A stretch of 64,000 nucleotides of DNA from Fulvivirga sp. (GCA_028280565.1 JANQLQ010000167.1:1-64000); one strand, 5' to 3'. Counted from the stretch's first letter, positions 8,307-18,206 are shown. A program made the numbers and translations. Notes: generated from the sequence alone by a model not told the origin.

Positions 8307-9062
8307 ATGAGACATTTTTTAGTATCCATAGTATGCCTCCTATCCATTTGCGATCTTTTTGCACAAGCGGAGCCACTCCTTTTGAATAAAGAAACCATTG
8401 CAGGCATTGACCTGGAAAGAAGGAAGCCTTCCTGGGCGCCCCCGGACCGGGAACTGTATTCTACCCGGATATTTTCCGGAGAAGATATCGGGGTAAATGT
8501 AACCGCCAGCAGCCCGGGAACACAACCATGGGACGATCTTCCTGTAGATGAATTTGTGATCGTACTGAGCGGGAAGTCCATCCTTACCGAGGCAGGCACA
8601 AGCAAGAAGTTCTTGAAAGGTGATTTTTTTATGGTGCCGAGGGGGTTCACAGGCAGCTGGACCACGGTGGGTGGACCAAATTACTTCCTTGAGATTGCCG
8701 TATTCTCCAAACGAAGAGCGGAAGCTGCCACGAGCCAAACGTCGGTTCATCATATTCCCACTGAAAAACTGTCCGGGATAGGAAGTAGCTTAAATGAAGA
8801 AACGATGATACAAGGAGCAGAATTGACTGCTAACATCAATCGATTCTCCAATCCTACTAAAGTGATCGATGACTTGGTGAAGGACCAATTTGTTTATGTG
8901 CTCAACGGCATGGTCACTATTTCATCTGCTACTGGTAAAGAGACAAAGTTTTATACCCACGATGCTTATGTTTTGCCCAAGGGTTTTAGTGGTACATTGC
9001 AATTTGAAGGGATAGGTTCCTACCAAGAGCTTGTAGTCACCTCCGTTTTAAATGACGATTGA
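8307..9062 (+). CDS. Exported cupin-domain protein (bicupin)
   Basis: A 251-residue protein with a signal peptide (MRHFLVSIVCLLSICDLFAQ) and two cupin-like halves. The first is at about residues 55-125 (DLPVDEFVIVLSGKSILTEAG...GDFFMVPRGFTGSW) and the second at about 180-245 (DQFVYVLNGMVTISSATG...DAYVLPKGFSGTL). The usual HxH metal ligands are not evident, so catalytic activity is doubtful; binding or sensing is possible. It resembles the DUF861-type cupin repeat. The ATG at 8307 was preferred to a TTG at 8292 because it starts the signal peptide. Confidence 0.75.
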   Translation: MRHFLVSIVCLLSICDLFAQAEPLLLNKETIAGIDLERRKPSWAPPDRELYSTRIFSGEDIGVNVTASSPGTQPWDDLPVDEFVIVLSGKSILTEAGTSKKFLKGDFFMVPRGFTGSWTTVGGPNYFLEIAVFSKRRAEAATSQTSVHHIPTEKLSGIGSSLNEETMIQGAELTANINRFSNPTKVIDDLVKDQFVYVLNGMVTISSATGKETKFYTHDAYVLPKGFSGTLQFEGIGSYQELVVTSVLNDD

Positions 9063-9099
9063 TCGCTAACTTGGTAGCTTGACATAAGACACTATCTAG

Positions 9100-9238
9100 C
9101 GCGGGTTTTCCAAACCCGTGCTTAGGTATAGGCAGGTTCTCCGAACCTGCTATTGCCAGCATACTTTCAAAAAGTACTGCATTCTCCGACAGGTTCAGAG
9201 AACCTTTCGATCATGAGGCACAGGTTCGGAGAACCTGC
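9100..9238. repeat. Cluster of four REP-like palindromes
   Basis: Four short palindromes lie at 9102-9118, 9132-9150, 9191-9205 and 9221-9237. The stem is (G)CAGGTTC/GAACCTG(C) or a close variant, and the 3-base loop reads TCC in the first two and AGA or GGA in the last two. The opposite loop orientation gives a BIME/REPIN-like inverted pair. Such repeats are usually spread by RAYT transposases, and a RAYT-like gene end is present at the right edge of this window. The rest of the 454-bp gap around them shows no gene. Confidence 0.65.
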
Positions 9239-9516
9239 GCCAGCGTTGGTGGTGGGGCCAGCGTGCGTGGCGGCGTGGGGTGGCTTACGTTAGGGACCTA
9301 TACCAGCGTGGCCAATAGGGTTAGTTATGGTCAATTTCCGCCTATTAATCCCACTAAGTTCAACTAAGGGCCGGGTTTTCACTTACCATATTGTCTTTTT
9401 GTTTCCTATCAAATAGTTTCTGCGCCTTGGTTTCCTATTGACTCATAAAGGCTCTATCATTGTAACCTCATGGAAGGATCTATCCTTTTTCACTACAACA
9501 CAAGAAGGCGACTACA

Positions 9517-10677
9517 TTGAAGTTAAAAAATCCGAATTGGGTAAAGGTTACTATTCTTCTCACGAGCATGATGACCGTTATGGCCGGGGCCACCATTGCC
9601 CCTGCCCTACCCGAGATGACCCGCGCATTTGCAGATAATCCCAACGCGGAAACCTTAGTCAAACTTGTTCTCACCATTCCCGGGCTTTTTATCGCCATCA
9701 CCGCGCCTTTCTCAGGCTGGATCATCGACCGGTTTGGGAGGATAAAGCTCTTGCTTGTCATGCTTTTTATTTATGCCGTTGCCGGCACCTCGGGTCTGTA
9801 CCTCGATAACCTCATACAAGTTATTATCGGGCGCGCTTTTCTAGGAATAGCGGTAGGAGGCATCATGACCACTGCCATTGCATTGATCGGGGATTATTTT
9901 GAAGGAGAGGAACGGAAAAAGTTTTTAGGCATACAAGCCGGAATAATGGCACTCTCGGGCACAGTATTCATAACATCAGGAGGCCTGCTGGCCGATATTG
10001 GCTGGCGCTACCCTTTCTTGATCTATGGTATGGCCCTGGTGATTATCCCTCTAGTCGTGATTTTCTTACAAGAGCCTAGCAGGCCCGCTAAGAAAAACCT
10101 TCCGCGTGAAGATAAAACCGGCATCCCCCCCGTAGTATGGATCGTTTATGCTCTCTCCTTCCTGGGAATGGCCGTCTTCTATATGATGCCGGTGCAGGTC
10201 CCCTTTTTGATCCAGCAAATATCCGGGGTAGGGAATGCCGCCACAGGGATCGCCTTAGGCACCACGACCTTCATGGGGGGGCTTGCCTCTTTCCGTTACC
10301 CGCGGTTGAAGCGGCAGTTTACACACTACCAGCTCTATGGCATCACATTTTCGATCATTGGTTTGGGCTTTCTTTTTATATCCTTAGCGGAAAGCTATGG
10401 CACATTGTATCCTGGGCTGGTCATTGCGGGTCTAGGAGCAGGTTTGATCATGCCCAACTCTAATCTCTGCTTAGTCACCATTTCATCCCCCTCGACAAGA
10501 GGCCGTATACTCGGTGGGCTTACCACGTTCATATTCCTGGGGCAGTTTGCCTCTCCTCTCATGTTCCAGCCCATAGTTTCCATGACCTCCATCAAAAAAG
10601 GATTTCTTTATTTATCCATTGTATTGATCGTATTCGCAGTCATTTCACTGGTAAGAAACCGCAGGCTGGTCCGGTGA
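9517..10677 (+). CDS. MFS transporter
   Basis: A 386-residue major facilitator with 12 predicted membrane helices. The motif-A-like loop GWIIDRFGRIKLLLV lies between helices 2 and 3, and the central loop (EPSRPAKKNLPRED) separates the halves. It belongs to the drug:H+ antiporter-like branch of MFS by general look, but the substrate cannot be read from the sequence. The frame opens with TTG at 9517; no upstream ATG is available in frame. It stands alone. Confidence 0.82.
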   Translation: MKLKNPNWVKVTILLTSMMTVMAGATIAPALPEMTRAFADNPNAETLVKLVLTIPGLFIAITAPFSGWIIDRFGRIKLLLVMLFIYAVAGTSGLYLDNLIQVIIGRAFLGIAVGGIMTTAIALIGDYFEGEERKKFLGIQAGIMALSGTVFITSGGLLADIGWRYPFLIYGMALVIIPLVVIFLQEPSRPAKKNLPREDKTGIPPVVWIVYALSFLGMAVFYMMPVQVPFLIQQISGVGNAATGIALGTTTFMGGLASFRYPRLKRQFTHYQLYGITFSIIGLGFLFISLAESYGTLYPGLVIAGLGAGLIMPNSNLCLVTISSPSTRGRILGGLTTFIFLGQFASPLMFQPIVSMTSIKKGFLYLSIVLIVFAVISLVRNRRLVR

Positions 10678-10730
10678 CCGGTTGTAGCGGTCCAACTTCG
10701 CCATGGCCGCATCACCATTGGACCCTCAAT

Positions 10731-10832
10731 CTACTCTACTTCCCGGATAAACTCTTTGCCATGAACATTACGGATCTTTACCGAAGAGTCTTGGTCTAAG
10801 TGCTTTGGAAGCTTGGAAATAAACACCTCCAT
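10731..10832 (-). pseudogene. Possible 3'-terminal remnant of a lost gene
   Basis: A 33-residue frame (from MEVFISKLPKHLDQDSSVK) ends at 10731. Just upstream, in another frame, a protein-like stretch (TWQEFEFLDRKTTPREFWGE) would join it after a one-base shift. This looks like the decayed C-terminus of a gene, family unknown. Confidence 0.25.
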
Positions 10833-10943
10833 ACTACGGGGCTAAAGTAATCGTTTTCACCCCAAAACTCCCTCGGTGTAGTTTTCCGGTCAAGGAACTC
10901 AAACTCCTGCCACGTTCCTATTTGAGTAACTGCACAGCAGTGA

Positions 10944-12803
10944 TCAATCCATGAACTTCTGCCTAAAATCTTGCAGGGCTTTTCCCGTACCTATCACCGT
11001 TATCACATCCCCCAGTAAGAGGTGTGTATCACCATGGGGAATAAATATCTCCTTATTCCTCCTGAGTATGATCAACGAGCCCGAGGGGTGAAAGGCAAAA
11101 TCACGCACTCTTTTACGGTCTGATCCCGGGTTGGTCATTTTTATTTCTTCTATGGACAAAGCCCCGAAGTTTTCAGCTAAAGAATGAAAAACATCGGGCC
11201 GGACGATCGCCATTTCCAATTGGTCTACTAGCGACAACTGGCGGTCTACCAGTTTAATCCCGGGGCCATAGGCCTCGGCATGCAGGTTTTTATTGGCTAA
11301 GGTGATAATATTGTCATGTTTTAGATCCTCTTTAAACCGGCGGACCATCTCGGTATTATTACTGTCCAGGTCATTGAGAAGTACTACCGGCTGGTAGGGC
11401 ATGATCCCCAGCTCTTGGTACAGTTGAGAGCCGATAAACTCTGCATGAAGGGTCTCAAGCCCCCTGGATTCGAATAATTTATGGCTTTTAGAATTAGTGG
11501 CAATGATCAGGTAATCCACCTTGTGCATTTTCATACGATCTCCCAACAAGCCTACGATCTTATTTCCCCCGACGATATACAGCCGATACTTACGCTTACC
11601 ATCATGGTGCAGGTATTTGTAAAGCATGGGTGATACCACAGAAGTGATAATGGCAGTGATCACAATTGCGGTATTCGTAGAAGGGCTAATGATGGATAAT
11701 GAAAGCCCGATCTGTGCTGCCGCAATGGTTAGCCCCAGCCGTGAAGTAAGCAAGACGCCAGCAGAAGCCGCCCTTTTTACCCCGAATACTTTAGTCATAA
11801 TAAAAGTAGGTAGCACCTGTGACAGGTAAAAGCCCAACAAAAGTACCAGTACAAAAGACAATGAATTCCCTAGGTCCTTCAATACGGAAAGGTCAAGGTT
11901 CACCCCTACCATAATAAAGAAAATAGGGATGAAAAAGCCATACCCCATGCCGTCCAGCTTAAAGTGCAACGCAGAACGTTCTTTCAGCAAAAAAATAGAA
12001 AGCAAGGCCCCGGCAAAAAATGCCCCGAGTACCAGCTCTGTTTCGATCAAGGCGGCGATTACCACGAAAAAAAGTAAAACGGCAATAGAACCCCTGATCC
12101 TGATCTGCGAGGCCGCATGCTCCAAAGTATATAAGATCTTTTTAAATACACTGATCCGCACCAGGATCTTACCTACTTTGTAAGCAGCAAAAAAGGCAAC
12201 AAAGATCACCAGGAAAAGTAAAAGTTCGAACCGAAAACCGTTTTGTAGTACCCCAGAGTAAATGGAGATCAAAATGATGGTCATAATGGTGGAAATAGCC
12301 CCTTCCATCAAAATGATCTGCCCGAAACGACGCCCGAGCTGGCCATCATTTTTCAAAATAGGCACAACGATGCTCAAGGCCACAGAGGGGAACAAAACGG
12401 TGAAGAAGAAAATATCGACAGGATAAAAAAAAGAGATCGATAAAGCCACGGGAAAAGAAAGCAGCAATGACCCTAAGTAAATGATGACTGCCACCAAGAA
12501 GGAATTGCTAATCAGATCGATCTGCTTTATCCTGCCTTTTGGCAGCGATGCGATGATCTTACGGATGTCTGTCTCCAAGCCACTCAGGAAAATGAGGAAC
12601 AAGAACCCTGTATAGGCCAAAAAATCAAGGTAAGGTTCCTTCCCTACCCAATTCAGCACACTAGGTCCGATTAAGACACCGGCTACAATTTCGACGATCA
12701 CAGATGGCACCTTGGTGACCTCCAACCAAGACAACACCATAGGCACCAGCCAAGCAATTACAAAGACCAAGAATAATGGCCAATAGTTCAGTCCTTCCTC
12801 CAT
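10944..12803 (-). CDS. KefB-like cation:proton antiporter with RCK domains
   Basis: A 619-residue CPA2-family antiporter. About 12-13 membrane helices (residues 5-395) include GFLFLIFLSGLETD and the GAFFAGALLS/FFIPIFFIMVGVNLDL region typical of Na+/H+ exchanger folds. A TrkA-N-like Rossmann domain follows (about 400-520, KYRLYIVGGNKIVGLLGDR), then a TrkA-C domain (about 540-619, ending VITVIGTG). Members exchange K+ or Na+ for protons and are gated by nucleotides or glutathione adducts. No ancillary KefF/KefG gene is nearby. It is downstream of the metH-like gene on the same strand with a 217-bp gap. Confidence 0.9.
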   Translation of the reverse strand: MEEGLNYWPLFLVFVIAWLVPMVLSWLEVTKVPSVIVEIVAGVLIGPSVLNWVGKEPYLDFLAYTGFLFLIFLSGLETDIRKIIASLPKGRIKQIDLISNSFLVAVIIYLGSLLLSFPVALSISFFYPVDIFFFTVLFPSVALSIVVPILKNDGQLGRRFGQIILMEGAISTIMTIILISIYSGVLQNGFRFELLLFLVIFVAFFAAYKVGKILVRISVFKKILYTLEHAASQIRIRGSIAVLLFFVVIAALIETELVLGAFFAGALLSIFLLKERSALHFKLDGMGYGFFIPIFFIMVGVNLDLSVLKDLGNSLSFVLVLLLGFYLSQVLPTFIMTKVFGVKRAASAGVLLTSRLGLTIAAAQIGLSLSIISPSTNTAIVITAIITSVVSPMLYKYLHHDGKRKYRLYIVGGNKIVGLLGDRMKMHKVDYLIIATNSKSHKLFESRGLETLHAEFIGSQLYQELGIMPYQPVVLLNDLDSNNTEMVRRFKEDLKHDNIITLANKNLHAEAYGPGIKLVDRQLSLVDQLEMAIVRPDVFHSLAENFGALSIEEIKMTNPGSDRKRVRDFAFHPSGSLIILRRNKEIFIPHGDTHLLLGDVITVIGTGKALQDFRQKFMD

Positions 12804-13020
12804 TCAATCTTTTTAGGATCGGCATTAAAAATAGCAAAATATTTGACACATGATCCCTAATGGATGGAAGATGATCTACCAAAAACCGGGCACCTCATAA
12901 TTCAATGGAACGCCCTATTTGATGCTTTAAATAGAGAACTCTTAAAACCCCAGGGTATAAGAAATACAAATGTTCTCAAGCTCCTTACTTCGAGATCTTT
13001 AAGGCGCACAAAAGAAGATG

Positions 13021-14025
13021 CTAAACCGTGGTCAATTCCAGCTTTCGCGGCTGATACTGGGCGGCTAGTTCGGCTATGGCGCTGATGTGTTCCGGGGTAG
13101 TTCCGCAGCACCCTCCTACGATATTGATGAGCCCTTCCTTCAAAAACACTTCGATCTGTCCGGCCATATCTTCCGGGGTTTGATCGTATTGCCCAAATTC
13201 ATTGGGAAGGCCCGCATTGGGATGAGCGCTCACAAAGAACGGTGATTCGCGGTCTAACACTTGCAAATAGGGCCTTAACTCTTTCGCGCCTAAGGCACAG
13301 TTAAGACCGATGCTCATGAGCGGAAAATGCTCTAGTGAAATTAAAAAGGCATCCGTAGTTTGCCCGGACAGGGTCCTTCCACTGGCATCAGTGATCGTTC
13401 CGGACACCATGACAGGGAGGCTTTTACCTTCTTCTTCAAATAATACATCAATGGCATAAAGCGCAGCCTTAGCGTTTAGGGTGTCAAATACCGTTTCCAC
13501 GAGCATCAGGTCCACCCCGCCATCCATCAAAGCTTTGGCCTGCTCCTTGTATGCTTCCACCAATTCGTCGAATTCAATAGCGCGGAAACCAGGATTGTTT
13601 ACATCCGGGGAGATAGAAGCGGTACGGTTAGTAGGTCCTAGTGATCCTGCCACGAACCTTGGCTTGTGCGGCTCCTTAGCAGTGTATTCTTCGGCAGCTT
13701 CTTTGGCGATCTTGGCCGAGTAAAAGTTGAGATCATACACAGCCTCCTGCAGGTGGTAATCGGCCTGGGCAATAGAAGTACTACTGAAGGTATTGGTTTC
13801 CGCAATATCGGCACCCGCTTCAAAATACTGGAGGTGTATCTCTTTGATAATATCCGGCCGGGTCAGGGAAAGCAGGTCGTTATTCCCTTTGAGCGGATGG
13901 AGATGATCTTTAAAGCGCTCACCTCTAAAATCTTCCTCTTCCAGTTTGTGTCGCTGGATCATGGTACCCATGGCCCCGTCCAACACTAAAATTCGCTCCT
14001 TCAGTATATCGTCTATCTTATTCAT
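13021..14025 (-). CDS. metH: Homocysteine S-methyltransferase domain of split methionine synthase
   Basis: A 334-residue protein equal to the N-terminal homocysteine-binding module of cobalamin-dependent methionine synthase. It starts [17 protein letters not shown] and has the three zinc-ligand cysteines in IGLNCALG and [12 protein letters not shown]. The folate, B12 and activation modules of full-length MetH (about 1200 residues) are absent; in many Bacteroidota they lie on a separate gene, which would normally be adjacent but is not in this window. I chose the ATG at 14025 instead of an upstream GTG. It is divergent from the ppx/gppA-type gene. Confidence 0.9.
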   Translation of the reverse strand: MNKIDDILKERILVLDGAMGTMIQRHKLEEEDFRGERFKDHLHPLKGNNDLLSLTRPDIIKEIHLQYFEAGADIAETNTFSSTSIAQADYHLQEAVYDLNFYSAKIAKEAAEEYTAKEPHKPRFVAGSLGPTNRTASISPDVNNPGFRAIEFDELVEAYKEQAKALMDGGVDLMLVETVFDTLNAKAALYAIDVLFEEEGKSLPVMVSGTITDASGRTLSGQTTDAFLISLEHFPLMSIGLNCALGAKELRPYLQVLDRESPFFVSAHPNAGLPNEFGQYDQTPEDMAGQIEVFLKEGLINIVGGCCGTTPEHISAIAELAAQYQPRKLELTTV

Positions 14026-14171
14026 TGATCTCACAGTCTGTTTCCGGGCTCTTAAATACTTCCGAGTTTACACGGAAATGTGTCCTTAATTTTAAACGAA
14101 CATAAATTTGAAAAGAATCGTCTAAAAAGTAGGCAACTATTTCAATTTATTGTTAATTCTGCATCCGAAAA

Positions 14172-15071
14172 TTGAGTCTATTGAAACTAGCTGCCATTGA
14201 CATCGGTTCCAATGCTATCCGCCTGCAGGTCACTAGCACCATTTTCACCAGTAGTAAGCTAAACTTCAAAAAGCTGGAATATGTAAGGTTTCCCTTACGC
14301 CTGGGGCAGGATGTCTTTAACATTGGTATGATCAGCGAAACCAGCGAAACCAAATTCAAGAAACTGATGAAAGCCTTCCGGCTCTTGATCGATCTTTATG
14401 AAGTGGATGACTACCTGGCCTGCGCTACTTCGGCCATGAGGGAGTCGATCAACGGTGCGCGTATCGTACGAGAAGTAAAAGAGGATATCGGGCTGGAAAT
14501 AGAGATCATCGATGGAGAGCAAGAGGCGCGGCTGATCAACAATGCCATACGTTCATACCTCGATCATGATAAAAATTACCTACACATCGATGTAGGTGGA
14601 GGCAGTACTGAGCTCAATATCCTGAAGAACGGTGAGAAAGTGGCGACCCGGTCTTTTAAGATCGGCTCCGTTCGCCGGCTTCAACATCACGATTCGCCCG
14701 AAATCTGGAACCAAATGCAAGATTGGGTGAGGGAAAAAGCCAGTGAGTACGAAGGAAAGATCACGGCTGTAGGCACTGGAGGTAACATCAATAAGCTTTT
14801 TGAATTGGGCCGTAAAGCCCCGGGAGAACTAATGAAGCTCTCGGAAGTAAAACAAGTACAAAGCAGTGTGAGCGCATTGTCCATAGAAGAGCGCATTAAT
14901 GAATTGCAACTTAACCCAGACCGGGCCGATGTCATTATCCCGGCTTCGGAAATATATGTTGCCGCCATGGAATGGGCCAATGCCAATAAGATCGTGGTGC
15001 CGGATGTAGGCCTAAAGGATGGTATGATGCAATTCTTATACGAACGCAATAAAAATAACAAGGACAATTAG
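14172..15071 (+). CDS. Ppx/GppA-family phosphatase
   Basis: A 299-residue protein of the sugar kinase/Hsp70/actin fold. It has the phosphate-1 motif LAAIDIGSNAIRLQV, the DVGGGSTEL phosphate-2 motif near residue 141, and AVGTGGNINKL. It corresponds to the two N-terminal domains only; E. coli Ppx (513) and GppA (494) have an extra HD-like domain. Short forms like this hydrolyse polyphosphate or pppGpp terminal phosphates. The start is a TTG at 14172. The stop codon abuts a MITE-like element. Confidence 0.88.
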   Translation: MSLLKLAAIDIGSNAIRLQVTSTIFTSSKLNFKKLEYVRFPLRLGQDVFNIGMISETSETKFKKLMKAFRLLIDLYEVDDYLACATSAMRESINGARIVREVKEDIGLEIEIIDGEQEARLINNAIRSYLDHDKNYLHIDVGGGSTELNILKNGEKVATRSFKIGSVRRLQHHDSPEIWNQMQDWVREKASEYEGKITAVGTGGNINKLFELGRKAPGELMKLSEVKQVQSSVSALSIEERINELQLNPDRADVIIPASEIYVAAMEWANANKIVVPDVGLKDGMMQFLYERNKNNKDN

Positions 15072-15205
15072 TGTTAAGTTAAGCCTTAAATGACGTACCA
15101 GGTACAGGATGAGCTATGTTACAGGTATTGATCAGTAGGCAAAAAAAGGGTTGCCGATTGTTTATTGCCAACTGTAAAGTCAAACTAACCTGGCGTCCCA
15201 ATTCT
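15072..15205 (+). mobile_element. MITE-like element, copy 1 (right end degraded)
   Basis: The terminal repeat TGTTAAGTTAAG (15072-15083) starts 1 bp after the ppx/gppA stop codon. The body matches the copy at 50159-50347: AAATGACGTACC follows the end, then CAGTAGGCAAAAAA and a GCCGATTG...TTGCCAACT hairpin relic. The right terminal repeat is no longer recognisable. Confidence 0.7.
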
Positions 15206-15224
15206 TGTTCTTTTTTCCTCGTAT

Positions 15225-16511
15225 TTATAACGTCGTGATCCTACGATACAAAACGTGATCGCCGGTTTCTAACCTCAGCAATAATACCCCTTTGTCCCCG
15301 TAGGGTAATTCTATTGACCATTCCATAGCTGCTCCGACAATATGCTGTTGGGACATTTTCACCCTTCCTAAGCCGTCATAGAGGGTCAGCCGTATTTCCG
15401 GGTACGATGGTGCGGTTTCAAAGCGTATAAACAACCTGCCGGACGCAGGATTTGGATAAATTTTGATAAATGTCCCCATGTCTCCCGGGGTCCCGGTTAT
15501 GGGCAGGTTCAACCCGGGAGAGGTAAGTAGCGATTTTCTCCTGGGACTATTTTCCAACACTGCATGCATCCGGGCCACTTGGTCTTTAGTAAATATGTGC
15601 ATGCAGGCATCGTCGGCGTAATCCATGTAATTCTCTACCATAGCACGGCTGCCGTCGCAAGCCTTAAGGTCCTGCGGGCAGTGGCTCACGCGAAACCCGG
15701 TGGGAGGAGTATCCTGGCAAAAATCATCTTGATCACAACTGGGCCCACCGTTCACGTTTTTACCCCATACGTGGAAAAGTCCAAGGAAATGCCCCACTTC
15801 ATGGGTGCCGGTCCTGCCCAGGTTGTACTTTGAATCTATATTGCTGGTACCGAAATGCAGGCTGTTGATCACCAAACCGTCTACCTCGCCGATACCGGGC
15901 AGCTTCCAGTCCTGGTCTTGCTGGTCCTCCAGCCCGGGTAAAGTGCTTACCGGGAAACGGGCTTCTCCCAATGCGGTATCTTTGAAGCCCGGGAATGCCC
16001 AAATATTCAGGTAACGATTAGGGTCCCAAAAGCTGTGATACGCACCCGCCATGATAGGATTCCCTTGGAAAGGAGGCGGCTCTTTTGCCGTCATATCTAC
16101 CCGTACAATCCCATCTGTGGCCTCGCCAGTGGGAGATGACCGGGCCAGGACAAATTCTACCCGGGCATCTTCCCCGTCAGGATGTTCGTTGTAGCCACGG
16201 GTCCCTTCCTTTCTTCTAAAATCTTCATTTAATACACGTACCTGCGACTCGATCCGTTCCGTGGAAAGGTTAAGTCCCTCGCCGATGGGTTCACCATTGT
16301 GCAAAACATGTACTACCACCGGGATGCGATACACTTGGTCTGCTTTGCTGGTCTTAACTTCCGAACGTCCATTCAGCCATTTTTCAAACCCAAGAGCGTT
16401 TTCCGTGTAATATACACGGCACCTAGCGTCGCCTATAGTTTCTTGTGCGTTCAGTGTTTCACAGGAACAAATTATTATGATTAGGATCAAAAATATTAAG
16501 TAAGCTTTCAT
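15225..16511 (-). CDS. Secreted M43-type metalloprotease with T9SS sorting domain
   Basis: A 428-residue zinc protease. It has a signal peptide (MKAYLIFLILIIIICSC, ending before QETIGD) and a pappalysin-like M43 catalytic domain with HEVGHFLGLFH at residues 237-247 (HExxHxxGxxH). The Met-turn region is NYMDYADDACMHIFT. From about residue 345 a C-terminal type A sorting domain (IKIYPNPASGRLFIRF...) ends in RRITTL. The sorting domain directs export through the type IX secretion system, with removal and anchoring at the cell surface. It is monocistronic, convergent with the ppx/gppA gene, and probably acts in extracellular protein degradation. Confidence 0.93.
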   Translation of the reverse strand: MKAYLIFLILIIIICSCETLNAQETIGDARCRVYYTENALGFEKWLNGRSEVKTSKADQVYRIPVVVHVLHNGEPIGEGLNLSTERIESQVRVLNEDFRRKEGTRGYNEHPDGEDARVEFVLARSSPTGEATDGIVRVDMTAKEPPPFQGNPIMAGAYHSFWDPNRYLNIWAFPGFKDTALGEARFPVSTLPGLEDQQDQDWKLPGIGEVDGLVINSLHFGTSNIDSKYNLGRTGTHEVGHFLGLFHVWGKNVNGGPSCDQDDFCQDTPPTGFRVSHCPQDLKACDGSRAMVENYMDYADDACMHIFTKDQVARMHAVLENSPRRKSLLTSPGLNLPITGTPGDMGTFIKIYPNPASGRLFIRFETAPSYPEIRLTLYDGLGRVKMSQQHIVGAAMEWSIELPYGDKGVLLLRLETGDHVLYRRITTL

Positions 16512-16805
16512 ACACGAATAGGGTAATGGTGGTTGGTCGAAAAGAAATAGTTTTGGCTTGTATTAGAGGTTAAAATCTGCACGGATCGAACAGTGAAGAA
16601 TATCTTTTGCGAAGCATTGAACCTGCACAATCCGGTGACTGTAAAGGCTAGTGACCAAGGTATAACTTCAATGAAGTTCACTAAGCCTAGGACAATGACA
16701 GCATGATCCGGGTTTTACGTAATAAAGGATTGTCAATTCCGGGTATAAAACTTATCCAAATACCATGATCTCCTTTTCTTGAGCCCTTTCCCGGGCCTCG
16801 ATGGT

Positions 16806-17397
16806 TCATGGCTTTCCTTCCTTATGGATGCTACTGGGTCCGCGATATCTGCCTTTCACGTTTTGGTTTGCCAGCTCCTCTAAGTCGAATTCAAAAACGT
16901 ACCTGTTTTCCTTGGTCTACAATGTCATTGCCCTTCTGAGATCAAATGGAAAACCGCGTCTTCTCCCGGCAGGCCAGTTACGGTATCCACGTCAATGCCA
17001 ACCATGGCCAGGTACAGGGTTCCGGCTTTAATGCCGTTTAGATAAGGCCATCGCTCACTCCTAAACTCCTAAAGAGGAACCAATCGCGCAATGGAGTGCC
17101 CCTTTCAGGGGTGAGGGGTGCGATGGATATGCCAAACTTAACAGCATTAGTTCCGGCTTCTCGATTAAATATGTCAATTTCATACTCTCCGTCAGCAGGA
17201 AATGGCGTAGACAGCGTAAAGTCAAAACGAAGTATGTTACTTGCCCCTGGAAACGTCATGGTTTCTTCGTCATAGGTGACTCCTTCGCTGATGAGCATAA
17301 GGTCAACATCGTTATTTTCTGCTTCTTTTACTACACGTTGTGCCAGCTGTGTCAAGGGAGGGTATGACTTACCCCCGTATTCATAGAAAACAGGTCA
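16806..17397 (-). pseudogene. Decayed tandem paralogue of the adjacent lipoprotein
   Basis: Directly after the TGA of the lipoprotein gene the same frame continues (PVFYEYGGKSYPPLTQLAQR), and YDEETMTFPGASNILRFDF aligns with YDEEMDQFSGIGDMIRLDF of the intact gene. The frame ends at 17038. The C-terminal part continues in other frames: AGTLYLAMVGIDVDTVTG, then ENRYVFEFDLEELANQNVKG, which matches ENEEYILGFDLVDDAGRSF of the intact copy. At least two frameshifts and the loss of a signal peptide make this a pseudogene. It marks a tandem duplication. Confidence 0.7.
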
Positions 17398-17913
17398 GGA
17401 TTTTTCAAAACTCTTGATCACCCCGGTATACTTTCCACGAAAGGACCGACCGGCATCATCTACGAGGTCAAACCCTAGGATATACTCCTCATTCTCATCG
17501 AGTTCTAGTGTAACGCTTCCTTCATTAAGGAAATCAAAAAAACCGTCATCCACAGGTTCGGCTAATACCAGGTTATAGTTAATGACTACGATACCCGTGG
17601 TAAAATTCCCTGGAAAAGCGAGGGTATAGCTTCCGGGCGCAGGTTGAGGTTCATCCAATAGAAAATCTAAGCGGATCATGTCACCAATTCCCGAGAACTG
17701 ATCCATCTCCTCATCGTAACTGACCCCTGGTCCTGCCAGCATCACGTCTACACGATATTGCCCGTTTTCTTGCCGGTATCGCGAGATCACCTGTGAAAAT
17801 ACGGGACGCGGGGTATCATTATAAAGAAAAAAATCGGCATCAACATTACTATCGTCATCTGAACTACAAGCTACTAGCCCCGATAGGACTACTAATATCC
17901 AATATCTCTTCAT
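17395..17913 (-). CDS. Hypothetical lipoprotein
   Basis: A 172-residue exported lipoprotein with signal MKRYWILVVLSGLVAC (lipobox GLVAC, Cys at 16) followed by the acidic SSDDDSNVD linker typical of Bacteroidota surface lipoproteins. The mature part is beta-rich with no family I can name. The gene ends in TGA, and in the same frame the next codons encode a decayed copy of the same domain. Either this was once a two-domain protein or the second copy was a separate gene fused by deletion. Function unknown. Confidence 0.7.
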   Translation of the reverse strand: MKRYWILVVLSGLVACSSDDDSNVDADFFLYNDTPRPVFSQVISRYRQENGQYRVDVMLAGPGVSYDEEMDQFSGIGDMIRLDFLLDEPQPAPGSYTLAFPGNFTTGIVVINYNLVLAEPVDDGFFDFLNEGSVTLELDENEEYILGFDLVDDAGRSFRGKYTGVIKSFEKS

Positions 17914-18175
17914 TTTAGAACATTTTTAAAATTATGAAATGGAATAATCTATTTACTGTCCTTGTTTTGCCTTAGTAAGATCCCACCTTGAACGTTGAAT
18001 GCCCAAAGTAAAGGATGTTTACTCCTTTCGACTTGTAAGAATGACCCAATTCCTAGTAATTTTGAACCTGTCATCTCTTAACCTGGGAACTCGATTTTAG
18101 AAAGTGGCTAATTGTTCAAAATTAAACGTTTTACTCTCAAAGCTAATTTAAGAGGACTCCCTAGATATATTCCAT

Positions 18176-18206
18176 AAAAAAAGCCATCCTCCCAGGTGGC
18201 CTTTTT
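18176..18206 (-). terminator. Intrinsic terminator downstream of gyrB
   Basis: On the minus strand a GCCACCT/AGGATGGC hairpin with a GGG loop (18183-18200) is followed by seven T. It sits about 80 bp after the gyrB stop. The plus strand also has a T-run after the hairpin, so it may work in both directions. The remainder of the 17914-18281 gap shows nothing else. Confidence 0.75.

Noticed and set aside
14026-14171. SAM or cobalamin riboswitch upstream of the metH-like gene
   Set aside because: The 146-bp divergent spacer lacks the conserved stems of either class, as far as I can tell by eye.
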